Assembly: GCA_002407775.1 (NCBI GenBank)
Contig: DHOP01000064.1
Location: forward strand, 1-37,300
Source of the DNA: Prevotella sp. UBA5387
GTDB lineage: Bacteria > Bacteroidota > Bacteroidia > Bacteroidales > Bacteroidaceae
Length of the DNA: 37,300 nt
Direction of reading: 5' to 3'
This document shows, one piece after another, positions 7,440 to 15,695 of the stretch. The number at the start of each line of letters is the position of its first letter. The first letter of the stretch is position 1. The notes below the pieces were generated by a model. The model did not search any database. It was not told where the DNA came from and saw nothing but the letters and a program-made list of their open reading frames with translations. The position numbers were made by a program, and so were the translations under genes.

Positions 7440-7680
7440 TTGGCAAAAGCGGAAAGCAATCGTTCTCAAATCGTATCGTTCTATGGATTGTGTGCTGCTA
7501 ACGGAGATGAAGCAAGGCAAGAGCAAGCGAAGCCTCCTGCCGTCAGCGAAAGCGAAGTTGGCACGCACTCAATCCTTAGAACAAAAACCCTCCTACTTCT
7601 CTCCCTTGCCGCCGGAAGTCCCGTCCGGCGGTTAAAGCGGTGCTATGCAGTAGCATGGCTTTAAGGGTATTGCTTTCTAA
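7440..7680 (+). ncRNA. structured non-coding stretch, possible small RNA or leader
   Basis: The ends pair: GAAAGCAAT at 7452-7460 is complementary to ATTGCTTTC at 7669-7677. Two hairpins lie inside the 3' half. CCGCCGGA (7609-7616) pairs with TCCGGCGG (7624-7631). AAAGC and TGCTA (7634-7645) pair with TAGCA and GCTTT (7651-7662). Short ORFs cross it in two frames but look low-complexity. No known RNA family is recognised. It could also be a degraded mobile sequence. Confidence 0.35.
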
Positions 7681-7769
7681 TGAGTGATACTGCAAGAAAC
7701 CTCCATGCTTATTAAGCAATTAATTGCCAAACCAATATGTTTTTGAAGTAGAATATGGATAATTTTGCT

Positions 7770-7777
7770 TACATTTG
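7770..7777 (+). promoter_or_regulatory. -7 box of the probable upxY/capsule promoter
   Basis: TACATTTG matches TAnnTTTG. Transcription would begin near 7784, leaving a leader of about 240 bases before upxY. UpxY proteins are known to act on the 5' leader of their own operon. No -33 element is clear at 19-21 bp. I found no long inverted repeats around it, so it does not look like an invertible promoter. Confidence 0.4.
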
Positions 7778-8023
7778 CACCGACAAAACTATATTCAACG
7801 TTGTGCTGAAATGGGCAAGTCTTAAACGATATATCATAGAGGCGCATATAAGTGCCAGTAATGGCATTGCGTTGGAACTTTCAGTCAGACATGCGGGAAA
7901 GTGATTATCGATGCTGTATCTGTCCTATCACAATAGGCATTTACTAAAACTAGGTCAGTGAGATGGACAACAGAACGATTTCGCGTTTCTCGCGTCATAT
8001 TTCGATATATAAGAAATGCCGGT

Positions 8024-8719
8024 ATGGATGTGTTGAAGAATACTGAAGTTCGGGATGGGAAGGCTGATTCCAAAGAGACCAATGAAAGAATTGGTACAAT
8101 TCCTAAGAGTGATGATGTGCCCTTTAAGGTCAAGGATTTACTTTTGGGGGTGTCGGTAGAGTATGTCCCTAAAAAAGACTATGAATGGTACGTGTTGCGT
8201 GCAACATACGGTCGTGAAATCAAGGCTTTGGAAACCATACGCTCTTTGGGGGGCGTTGCATATGTTCCGCTTCACCGAACTAGAGAAGAGCGGGATGGAA
8301 AAATTAAAAAGGTTCTCAAGCCTTTTGTCCAACAGTTTGTATTTCTCTATTCAAACGAAAAAGAAGCATACAGGTTTGTTAACGAAGTGCCTGAATTACA
8401 TTATTTGACATTTTACTACAATCATTTTAAGATATCCAAAAAGGGATATAACCCACCTCTTACGGTAGATTTTAAAAGAATGTCTAATTTCATACGTCTA
8501 ACATGTATTGAAGACGATCATGTTGAGGTACTAACCAATAAACATGTTGTCTTTAAGAGTGATGAGATGGTGCGTATCACAGATGGGAAATTCAAGGGCA
8601 TAGTCGGTAAAGTTGCTCGTATCAACCGTAATAATCGTGTAGTAGTCACAATAGAAAACGTTTGTATGATAGCTACCGCTTTCGTTCCAAAATATGCTCT
8701 GGAGAAAATACCGGACTAA
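8024..8719 (+). CDS. upxY: UpxY-family transcription antiterminator (NusG-like)
   Basis: A 231-aa NusG-family protein. The NGN domain starts at about Trp55 (EWYVLRATYGREI), and a KOW motif lies near the C-terminus (about 185-200, VRITDGKFKGIVGKV). The family's role, shown in Bacteroides fragilis, is to bind the paused polymerase in its own capsule operon and prevent early termination. Being first in the capsule locus fits. No UpxZ-like inhibitor is seen after it. The frame is open to a GTG at 7958. The ATG at 8024 is chosen because the extra residues are unlike the family. A G6 run at 8248-8253 encodes Leu-Gly-Gly and keeps the frame, but is a possible slippage point. Confidence 0.85.
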   Translation: MDVLKNTEVRDGKADSKETNERIGTIPKSDDVPFKVKDLLLGVSVEYVPKKDYEWYVLRATYGREIKALETIRSLGGVAYVPLHRTREERDGKIKKVLKPFVQQFVFLYSNEKEAYRFVNEVPELHYLTFYYNHFKISKKGYNPPLTVDFKRMSNFIRLTCIEDDHVEVLTNKHVVFKSDEMVRITDGKFKGIVGKVARINRNNRVVVTIENVCMIATAFVPKYALEKIPD

Positions 8720-8763
8720 TGGACATTTTCATTGTGTGGTTACACAAATAAAGAACTTTCAAT

Positions 8764-9672
8764 ATGAGATATACATACAAAGGTAAAGATTACCCGAAAG
8801 AGATAAAGCTTAACCATCCTGAGATTAATCCAATCCTTGGAACGATTCAGCCTCCTCAGGACGAGTTTGACCACATGATGTCTCTGCCGGCGCAGACATT
8901 ACGTCAAGATTTGGAAAATATTCTGCTGCGAGAAATTGGCAATATGTGGGGTAAGAACGAGAAAGAAGTTGAAGAGTATTATATGCCAAGCAAATTACTT
9001 TTCAGCTGTATTCTTATATATTTGATAAGGGTAGCAGACGTTAATACAACCTTGCAGGTCGTGCTTGAGTTGCTTCGACAACCATCCTCAACTATTTATA
9101 CCGTATTAGGGGATGATTTTGATAATATTCAAGCTGTTCCCGTCCTTTATACTCTTACCAAAGACCATCCCTCACTATTGAAATCGTTCTTGCTTGAGGA
9201 AGGAACAAGTCACTTAGGAAAGGAAATCGTTAGTGAACTTTTAGGTAGAATTGGCCTTTTTACTGACGATAAACGGGTATACAAAGAGTTTGCAGATACC
9301 GTTCTTGAAGTGATGGATGCTTACCTAAAGGATTATGACAATGAGCAGAAGATTTGTGACAAGGATGTCATCAGCTACCTTGTCGATGCTGCGTCTGACG
9401 CAGGTCTCCATGACATGTGGGATACTGTAGTCAGTCTGTTCAACAAAGGCATGGTTAATGAGAATATTTGCGGAGATATAGATACTGTCTTACTCGGCAT
9501 AGACCAAGCATCAATTCAAAACGAGATTGAGACCGACACGGAGAAGCTGATGTATGGTATGCCAAGAGACTGGGATTTTTTCTTCCCCTCAGATGGAAGT
9601 GAAAGCGGAGCAAGCATAATGTTGGAGTGGGCAAAACAAACTGGTCTTGGTAAAGACAAATCTGCTAAATAA
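8764..9672 (+). CDS. hypothetical alpha-helical protein (302 aa)
   Basis: It begins 44 bases after upxY in the same direction and is probably co-transcribed. The sequence is largely helical and acidic. The middle part (about residues 80-140) reads like a repeat scaffold, with LLRQPSS and VLYTLTKDHPSLL segments that loosely recall DUF1186 or HEAT-like proteins. No catalytic motif, signal peptide or membrane segment is visible. It occupies the slot where upxZ often sits in Bacteroides, but it is about twice the usual UpxZ size and I see no similarity. Function unknown. Confidence 0.75.
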   Translation: MRYTYKGKDYPKEIKLNHPEINPILGTIQPPQDEFDHMMSLPAQTLRQDLENILLREIGNMWGKNEKEVEEYYMPSKLLFSCILIYLIRVADVNTTLQVVLELLRQPSSTIYTVLGDDFDNIQAVPVLYTLTKDHPSLLKSFLLEEGTSHLGKEIVSELLGRIGLFTDDKRVYKEFADTVLEVMDAYLKDYDNEQKICDKDVISYLVDAASDAGLHDMWDTVVSLFNKGMVNENICGDIDTVLLGIDQASIQNEIETDTEKLMYGMPRDWDFFFPSDGSESGASIMLEWAKQTGLGKDKSAK

Positions 9673-9695
9673 AGCGTAAGTTCCTTTAAATAACA

Positions 9696-9715
9696 CTCAA
9701 CTATCCAGAGTTGAG
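9696..9715 (+). terminator. weak hairpin after the 302-aa gene
   Basis: CTCAACT pairs with AGTTGAG across a 6-base loop. There is no strong T-run, so read-through is likely. Confidence 0.3.
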
Positions 9716-9755
9716 GGCTATTCTTAGCAAGCCGAAAAAGTTTATATCGATTCAA

Positions 9756-9900
9756 CAGATCTCCACAGATAATCATAGCAGAAAAATCCGTGTAATCCGT
9801 GAGAAAATAAACTCAGTGATAATAAGTCACACAGATATCACAGATTTTCACAGATGATTCATAGTAGAGAAATCCGTGTAATCTGTGATATCTATGAGAA
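9756..9900. repeat. two-copy intergenic repeat, 85-bp period, with an internal palindrome
   Basis: Copy 1 starts at 9756 and copy 2 at 9841. They share CAGAT, CACAGAT and AATCCGTGTAATC blocks and are mostly identical over about 45 bp. Copy 2 contains a perfect 14-bp inverted repeat, AGATATCACAGATT at 9833-9846 and its complement at 9880-9893. This looks like a REP-type intergenic element. Confidence 0.6.
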
Positions 9901-9924
9901 ATAAAAAAGCCTCCGCGTAAACCA

Positions 9925-10377
9925 ATGAGCAACCAAATATTATCCTACGAGCAGTCACTACTCCGTGAGAGATCACGACACTATCTACTGTGCTACAACG
10001 TCACCTGCCCCCACAAAGACCATTGTCTCCATTGGCTTGTCGGCCAGTGGGCATCTGATGACGAGCGTTTCGTCACCGTCGTCAACCCTCTCCGCAAGGA
10101 TGTGGTTGCCGGCACCTGCACCGACTACATCTCCGACACCAAGGTCAAGATGGCACGCGGCATGCTCAACTTCTACGAGAACATCCCTGAGGGTAAGGCT
10201 AAGGCCATCCGCAAGGCATTAATACAGCACTTCACCAAAACCAAGTACTTCAAGTTCCGCAACGGCACCTACCCCATCACACCCCAGGACCGCAACGAGA
10301 TAGTCGCTATCTGCCGCTCTTATGGCTGGAACGAGCCTCCTGTTTTCGATAACTACTACGAAGAATACGACTTTTAA
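9925..10377 (+). CDS. DUF6078-like protein
   Basis: A 150-aa protein with clustered Cys near the N-terminus (Cys23, Cys28, Cys34 with His and Trp nearby) and an aromatic, acidic C-terminus (Tyr-Tyr-Glu-Glu-Tyr). I recognise this as the DUF6078 pattern common in Prevotella and Bacteroides. Its biochemical role is unknown. The base composition is clearly more GC-rich than the surrounding capsule genes, with many C-ending codons, so it looks like a core-type or highly expressed gene rather than recent cargo. It lies between two blocks of intergenic repeats. Confidence 0.7.
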   Translation: MSNQILSYEQSLLRERSRHYLLCYNVTCPHKDHCLHWLVGQWASDDERFVTVVNPLRKDVVAGTCTDYISDTKVKMARGMLNFYENIPEGKAKAIRKALIQHFTKTKYFKFRNGTYPITPQDRNEIVAICRSYGWNEPPVFDNYYEEYDF

Positions 10378-10402
10378 CTGGAGTGCCAAGAGTTCTCCCT
10401 TT

Positions 10403-10502
10403 CGAAACCAATAGTTCTAAAGCCCGAAACCAATGGTTTTACAGTAGGAAACTAACAGTTTTCCATTGCGGAACCAACAGTTTTGAACTGAGAAACTATT
10501 AA
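10403..10502. repeat. five direct repeats with exact 22-bp period
   Basis: The repeat core is (C/G)GAAACCAAYAGTTTT, with copies starting at 10403, 10425, 10447, 10469 and 10491 (the last partial). The period is exactly 22 bp, two helical turns. The array lies between the DUF6078-like gene and the flippase start, and could be an operator array. Confidence 0.7.
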
Positions 10503-10549
10503 AGTCAAGACAGTAGACACATACAAAAAGTTTTTAGAAAGTTTCATTA

Positions 10550-12088
10550 ATGTCACAATCTTCATCAGATAACAAGCGTATAGCAAAGAACACTGTGATG
10601 TTATACATCCGCATGTTCTTTACCATGGCCGTATCTCTGTTCACGTCCCGCGTCATATTACAGACACTGGGAGTTACTGACTATGGTATCAATAATGTAG
10701 TTGGTGGCGCCGTTTCAATGTTTAGCTTCTTGAACGGAGCAATGGCCAGCGCTACACAACGGTATTTGAATGTTGACATAGCAAAAGGTAATGAAGAACA
10801 TCTGAAGACGACCTTCCGCACAGCCATGCAGATACATATGATGATAGCCTTGGCTATCTTCATCCTTGCTGAAACTATTGGATTATGGTTCGTAATCGAG
10901 AAGTTGGTTATTCCAGAGGAAAGAATGACGGCTGCTATGTGGGTATATCAGTTCTCCATCATAGCAAGCATGGTCGGTATCATCAGTCTTCCTTATAATG
11001 CAGACATCATTGCGCATGAGCGCATGGGAGCTTTTGCCTATATATCAATAATGGATGTCGTCCTAAAATTGATTATAGTCTATATGCTCGTCATCTCTCC
11101 CTTTGACAAGTTAATAACCTACTCTGCCCTCTTCTTGTGCGTAAACTTGTTAGACAGATTTATCTACAACATATATTGTAAAAGACATTTCTCAGAGGTG
11201 AACTTCTCCTTTAAGATAGACAAAACTCTATTTAAGGAAATGTCAAGTTTCGCAGGTTGGAGTCTTTGGGGGAATATAGCATATGTATTGTTCACACAGG
11301 GATTGAATATGCTATTGAATATGTTCTTCGGTCCAGCAGTAAATGCAGCCCGTGGCATCGCAGTACAAGTACAAGGCGTAATCCAAGGCTTTGTGGCGAA
11401 TGTGCAGACTGCCGTGAACCCACAGATTACAAAGTCGTATGCTCAGCAAAACCTCCACAGGATGCATAAGTTGATGTTCACAAGTTCGAAGTTCTGTTTC
11501 TATTTGCTTTTTCTGATAGTACTCCCGATATCATTAGAAGCTCATCAAATTCTTCACGCTTGGCTTGGTATTGTACCGGAACATACCGTATGGTTCTTCC
11601 GATTAATTGCTTTCATCATGCTGACAGAGACACTCGCCAATCCTTATATCGTCGCTAACCAGGCAACCGGTAAGGTTAAGTTGTATCAGGCAGTTTGTGG
11701 AGGATTGCTCTTATGCATTGTCCCTATAGCATACGTCGTCTTGAAACTCGGTGGCAATCCGGAGAGTGTCTATATCGTACATGGATGCATTGCCATAATA
11801 ACACAGATTACACGAGTCTACATGATGCGTAATCTCATAGACTTTCCCATGATGACATACGCACGAAAAGTTGTGCTACCTATTTTGGCTGTAGCCATAG
11901 TAGCCTCTATAGTACCATTACTTGCTTACAATGAAATGACAGTCAATCTATTTAGTTTCCTTGTCGTGTGCACATTATGTGTAATCAGCACTATAGCATC
12001 TGCCTATTTCTTGGGAACGAGCAAAGATGAGAAAGTAATCATTAAGGAGAGAGTTGTAGCCGTATACCATAAATTCCATAAAGCATAG
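10550..12088 (+). CDS. wzx: polysaccharide flippase (Wzx-like, MOP superfamily)
   Basis: A 512-aa integral membrane protein with about 12-14 hydrophobic segments and the N-terminal pattern of the PST family (RIAKNTVMLYIRMFFTM, then TLGVTDYGINNVVGG). Such proteins move lipid-linked repeat units from the inner to the outer face of the inner membrane. Length and topology are normal. It is the first biosynthetic gene of the capsule block. The upstream region holds the 22-bp repeats, and no clear promoter box is seen. No damage is seen. Confidence 0.88.
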   Translation: MSQSSSDNKRIAKNTVMLYIRMFFTMAVSLFTSRVILQTLGVTDYGINNVVGGAVSMFSFLNGAMASATQRYLNVDIAKGNEEHLKTTFRTAMQIHMMIALAIFILAETIGLWFVIEKLVIPEERMTAAMWVYQFSIIASMVGIISLPYNADIIAHERMGAFAYISIMDVVLKLIIVYMLVISPFDKLITYSALFLCVNLLDRFIYNIYCKRHFSEVNFSFKIDKTLFKEMSSFAGWSLWGNIAYVLFTQGLNMLLNMFFGPAVNAARGIAVQVQGVIQGFVANVQTAVNPQITKSYAQQNLHRMHKLMFTSSKFCFYLLFLIVLPISLEAHQILHAWLGIVPEHTVWFFRLIAFIMLTETLANPYIVANQATGKVKLYQAVCGGLLLCIVPIAYVVLKLGGNPESVYIVHGCIAIITQITRVYMMRNLIDFPMMTYARKVVLPILAVAIVASIVPLLAYNEMTVNLFSFLVVCTLCVISTIASAYFLGTSKDEKVIIKERVVAVYHKFHKA

Positions 12089-12148
12089 ATGAAAGGCAAG
12101 TGGCAATATTTGGTCACTACTCCAGTCCAACAGAACATCAAATAATTT

Positions 12149-13345
12149 ATGACCGTTCAAGATCTCATAAAGAATAAAGGTAATCAGGTTTGCTGCGGGT
12201 GCACAGCCTGTAAGACTGTCTGCCCGAAACAATGCATTACGATGGTTGAGGATAACGAAGGCTTTCTTTACCCTAAGGTAGATACAAATCTATGCATTGA
12301 TTGCCAGGCGTGTGTCAAGGCCTGCCCTTTCCACAACCCTGCCGAGGAGAACAAGCCCAAGAGCGTGTATGCTGCCCTTAACAAGAATGAAGAGATAAGG
12401 AAAGACAGCTCGTCAGGAGGGGTCTTTACCATTCTGGCCGAAAAGGTTATCAATGAGGGCGGCGTCGTATTCGGTGCCAGGTTCACTGACGATTGGCAGG
12501 TAGAGATAGTGCCGACTGAGACGATAGAGGGGTTAGCCGCTTTCCGTGGCAGCAAATATCTACAGGCAAAGATGGGCAATTCACTAAGCCTTGCAAAAAA
12601 GTATCTGCGAGAAGGACGAAAGGTATTGTTCAGTGGTACCCCTTGTCAGATAGCAGGTCTGAAGCATTATTTACGCAAGGATTATGATAATCTGCTTGCC
12701 GTTGATTTTGTGTGCCATGGCGTACCCAGCCCAAAGGTATGGAAAATGTACCTTGATGAAGTTACACAGGCTGGAAAGCGAGCCATCTCAGATATAAAGT
12801 TCAGGGACAAGCCACAAGGCTGGAAGCGTTTCAACTTTACGCTGAGCTATAATGAGTCAGAGAAGTCATATACTATGAGCTCATATAATGGCGACAACCA
12901 TTTTATGCGTGCTTTCCTTTCAGATATGATACTTCGTCCTTCCTGCTATAATTGTCAAGCCAAGTGCGGCCGAAGCATGAGTGATATAACGATAGCTGAT
13001 TTTTGGGGCATTGACCAGGTTCATCCCCAGATGGATGATGACAAGGGCACCAGTCTTCTGCTTGTCCGTACGGAGAAAGGGCAGCAAGCATTAGACTTTA
13101 CACAAATGGCTTATACTGCATCTACCTATGACGATGCCTTCAGGTTCAATCCAGCCATTGAAAAAAGCGCAGTGCCACATCCTAAGAGAACTGAATTCTT
13201 TAGAAAGCTCGATACAACAAAGGACCTTATCAAGCTAATAGATAAAGAGCTAAGGCCAGCTTTAAAGCAACGTGCTAGAATATTCTATCACCGATGCCGT
13301 CATAAGGCAAAAGTTTTAGCGCTGCACCTCTTAGGGGGGGGGTAA
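12149..13345 (+). CDS. coenzyme F420 hydrogenase/dehydrogenase beta-subunit-like Fe-S protein
   Basis: A 398-aa protein with two ferredoxin-type 4Fe-4S motifs at the N-terminus: Cys15-x2-Cys18-x2-Cys21-x3-Cys25-Pro and Cys49-x2-Cys52-x2-Cys55-x3-Cys59-Pro. An FrhB-type domain follows, with SSGGVF at about residue 88, SGTPCQ and HGVPSP. Such proteins recur in capsule loci next to pyruvyl transferases, as here, and may supply electrons for a sugar modification, but the reaction is not known. The last codons are a G9 run (13334-13342) followed directly by TAA. Changing the count by one lets translation pass into a downstream fragment of a second FrhB-like protein. Confidence 0.85.
   Translation: MTVQDLIKNKGNQVCCGCTACKTVCPKQCITMVEDNEGFLYPKVDTNLCIDCQACVKACPFHNPAEENKPKSVYAALNKNEEIRKDSSSGGVFTILAEKVINEGGVVFGARFTDDWQVEIVPTETIEGLAAFRGSKYLQAKMGNSLSLAKKYLREGRKVLFSGTPCQIAGLKHYLRKDYDNLLAVDFVCHGVPSPKVWKMYLDEVTQAGKRAISDIKFRDKPQGWKRFNFTLSYNESEKSYTMSSYNGDNHFMRAFLSDMILRPSCYNCQAKCGRSMSDITIADFWGIDQVHPQMDDDKGTSLLLVRTEKGQQALDFTQMAYTASTYDDAFRFNPAIEKSAVPHPKRTEFFRKLDTTKDLIKLIDKELRPALKQRARIFYHRCRHKAKVLALHLLGGG
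13334..13342 (+). repeat. poly-G tract G9 at the 3' end of the FrhB-like gene
   Basis: Nine G bases end the gene as Gly-Gly-Gly-stop. With eight, the frame stays open to 13490. With ten, it runs about 16 more codons. Candidate slipped-strand contingency site. Confidence 0.7.
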
Positions 13346-13490
13346 TCAAGAAAGAGGATACGTCGCAACAGTCAGAAACACCGGGGTAGTGCCCATGTGT
13401 GACAAGGAAATGGCTATTAAAACTATATCTTTTAGGAACAAAGGGAATGGTTGGAAAAAGTATAGAATGGTCCTCAAAATAAAGAGTTGA
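13344..13490 (+). pseudogene. fragment of a second FrhB-like gene
   Basis: In the frame reached when the preceding tract has eight G, 13344-13490 encodes about 48 residues ending at TGA. Its ISFRNKGNGWKKYRMVL segment lines up with IKFRDKPQGWKRFNFTL in the intact gene upstream, so it is a piece from the middle of a paralog. It has no start codon of its own and ends early. The rest of the gap up to 13570 shows no gene. Confidence 0.5.
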
Positions 13491-13570
13491 ATCAATTCTC
13501 GGATATCTGACAGCTTAACTATTGATTCAAATCTCATGTATCTATAAGTTATACATAGAAGTAAACATAT

Positions 13571-14695
13571 ATGCGAATCGGAATACTCACATTGCCACTA
13601 CATACCAATTACGGAGGCATCCTCCAAGCTTATGCCCTCCAGACTGTCTTGGAGCGGATGGGACACGAAGTAAAGGTTCTCGACAAACCATTTATTCCTC
13701 AAATGCTCCCGTGGTGGAAGCGACCTTACTCCTACACTAAAAGGGCTATTAAGAAATATTTTTTTGGAGAAAAAGTTGTCATATTTCAGGAGCGAAATGC
13801 ATACCAGCGCCAAGCTACAGAGCGCAAGTTTACTCAGCCATTTATCGAAAGTCATATTCATCGTTTTGTAATTTCTCATCTTACAGATATAAATCCAACT
13901 GATTTTGATGCCATTGTAGTAGGTAGTGACCAAATTTGGAGAATGATGTATTTTAATGGATTTTGGTCAACGCCTTTAGCTTCTGATGCGTTCCTTGGTT
14001 TCACTGAAGGATGGAATATCAAGCGCGTATCTTATGCTGCGTCTTTTGGAGTAGATATTCCGGATATACCTAAAAAACAATTAGAGGATTGCAAAAAAGC
14101 TATTGCACGGTTTAATGGCATCTCTGTTCGTGAGGAAAGTGGCGTGGCTGCTTGTAAAAAATATCTAGGTGTTGATGCAAAGTGGGTCTTGGACCCAACG
14201 ATGCTGTTGAAAAGGTCTGATTATCAAAAAATAATCAGTAAATCTACATCCCAGAAGCCTATCTTGATGTCTTATGTGTTGGATGAATCTCCGGAAATAG
14301 CAACACTTCGATCGATGATCGCACATGATAAAGGCCTGGAGATAAAGATAACCAATCTGCCTGATACGGGAACCGGAGAAAGAGGCACACGTCCTCAACC
14401 ACCATTGGAAGAATGGTTGCAAGCTTTTGATGAAGCAAAATATGTAATCAATGATTCCTTCCATGCTTGCGTATTCTCCATTCTTTTCCATAAACAGTTT
14501 ACTGTTATAGGTAACAAGAAAAGGGGATTGGCTCGTTTTCAGTCCCTACTGAAACTATTTGGCTTAGAAGATCGGCTGATTACCAGATCAGATGAATATC
14601 GAGATTTACCTGATATTGATTATGATTGTGTAGACAGGATCCTTAATGAAAAACGCGAGGAGGCATATAAATTTCTTGCAAAGTCTTTGAGTTAA
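13571..14695 (+). CDS. polysaccharide pyruvyl transferase family protein
   Basis: A 374-aa protein with the family's N-terminal signature (GILTLPLHTNYGGILQAYAL), the central VVGSDQIWR motif (about 116-124), SYAASFG, and the C-terminal NDSFHACVFSILF segment. The family is best known for transferring pyruvate from phosphoenolpyruvate to form acidic ketals on polysaccharide sugars. It lies downstream of the FrhB-like gene, a common pairing in capsule loci. Length is normal and no damage is seen. A second member lies at 23212-24246. Confidence 0.88.
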   Translation: MRIGILTLPLHTNYGGILQAYALQTVLERMGHEVKVLDKPFIPQMLPWWKRPYSYTKRAIKKYFFGEKVVIFQERNAYQRQATERKFTQPFIESHIHRFVISHLTDINPTDFDAIVVGSDQIWRMMYFNGFWSTPLASDAFLGFTEGWNIKRVSYAASFGVDIPDIPKKQLEDCKKAIARFNGISVREESGVAACKKYLGVDAKWVLDPTMLLKRSDYQKIISKSTSQKPILMSYVLDESPEIATLRSMIAHDKGLEIKITNLPDTGTGERGTRPQPPLEEWLQAFDEAKYVINDSFHACVFSILFHKQFTVIGNKKRGLARFQSLLKLFGLEDRLITRSDEYRDLPDIDYDCVDRILNEKREEAYKFLAKSLS

Positions 14696-14700
14696 TTAAA

Positions 14701-15663
14701 ATGGATACAGATAATTTTCGACAACCTCTCTTTTCCATTATAATCCCAGTTTATAACACTGAGAAATATCTGCGGCGTTGTCTTGACAGTGTCCAGGCAC
14801 AGACATACAAAGACTTTGAGTGCATCTTAGTAGATGACGGAAGCACAGATTGCTCTGGGCGAATTTGTGATGAGTATGCCGTTAAAGATAATAGATTCCA
14901 TGTCATACACAAAGAGAATGGTGGTGTTGCAACGGCACGACAAGCAGGAACTGATGCAGCAATTGGTGAATATATTATCCATGCTGATCCTGATGATTGG
15001 ACTGAGCCTGAGATGTTAGAGCAAATGTATGCTAAAGCTAAGGAAACCGATGCGGATGTAACAATATGTGATTTTTTCTATACAAATGAACTTGGTGAGG
15101 ACACCCTTGTTAATCAAAAACCTTATTCATTTAAACCTCATGATGTCTTAATGGAAATGTTTGGAAGACATAGAATTCATGGTGCTCTTTGGAATAAACT
15201 GACAAAACGCTCTTGCTATTTAGATTATAATTTAAGTTTTTACCCTGGCGTTAATTATTGTGAAGACGTACTAATTTGGGCTCAACTGTTTCAAAATCCA
15301 AATATAAAAATTTCATATCTGCCAAAAGCTTTTTATCATTATTATCAAAGTGAAACTTCTATAACTCATTCACATTCGCCGAAAGTGATTGCTACTATGA
15401 AAAAATATTTTGTAAAACTCGAAGATACATTACCAGATACTGATAAATATATAGCCAAGATCGAATCTGCAAACTTTTACTTTTGTTTATGGCAGATTAA
15501 CGTATGCACAAAGAATGAGTTTATAGGCAAGAAATTCACAGATAAAGAGATTAAACATATAAATAGGAGAAAACGAGATAAAATAGCATGCGTTCTATTA
15601 AATCATGGATTTGAACGCATGGCAAAATTCATATTGTCTTTGGAAAAACCAAAGATAATATAA
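14701..15663 (+). CDS. GT2 family glycosyltransferase
   Basis: A 320-aa GT-A fold enzyme. SIIIPVYN is followed by the nucleotide-binding DDGSTD at 45-50, ENGG at 72-75, and an acidic metal-site motif ADPDDW at 95-100 in place of the more usual DxDD. An ED pair lies further on in NYCEDVLIW. It would add one sugar from a nucleotide-sugar donor to the lipid-linked repeat unit. The substrate cannot be read from sequence. It starts 5 bases after the pyruvyl transferase stop, so it is in the same operon. It is clearly more AT-rich than the genes before it. Confidence 0.88.
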   Translation: MDTDNFRQPLFSIIIPVYNTEKYLRRCLDSVQAQTYKDFECILVDDGSTDCSGRICDEYAVKDNRFHVIHKENGGVATARQAGTDAAIGEYIIHADPDDWTEPEMLEQMYAKAKETDADVTICDFFYTNELGEDTLVNQKPYSFKPHDVLMEMFGRHRIHGALWNKLTKRSCYLDYNLSFYPGVNYCEDVLIWAQLFQNPNIKISYLPKAFYHYYQSETSITHSHSPKVIATMKKYFVKLEDTLPDTDKYIAKIESANFYFCLWQINVCTKNEFIGKKFTDKEIKHINRRKRDKIACVLLNHGFERMAKFILSLEKPKII

Positions 15664-15695
15664 GAATAGAATACAATAATTTTATTTAGCGACTA

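Noticed and set aside
7408..7664. Two overlapping rightward ORFs of about 75 aa
   Set aside because: Low-complexity translation across strong hairpins. The region reads better as structured non-coding DNA.
7740..8024. Invertible capsule promoter
   Set aside because: I found no matching inverted repeats of useful length on both sides of the upxY promoter region.
10403..10502. Possible CRISPR array
   Set aside because: The period is only 22 bp and the between-copy sequence is 6-8 bp, too short for spacers. No cas genes are present.
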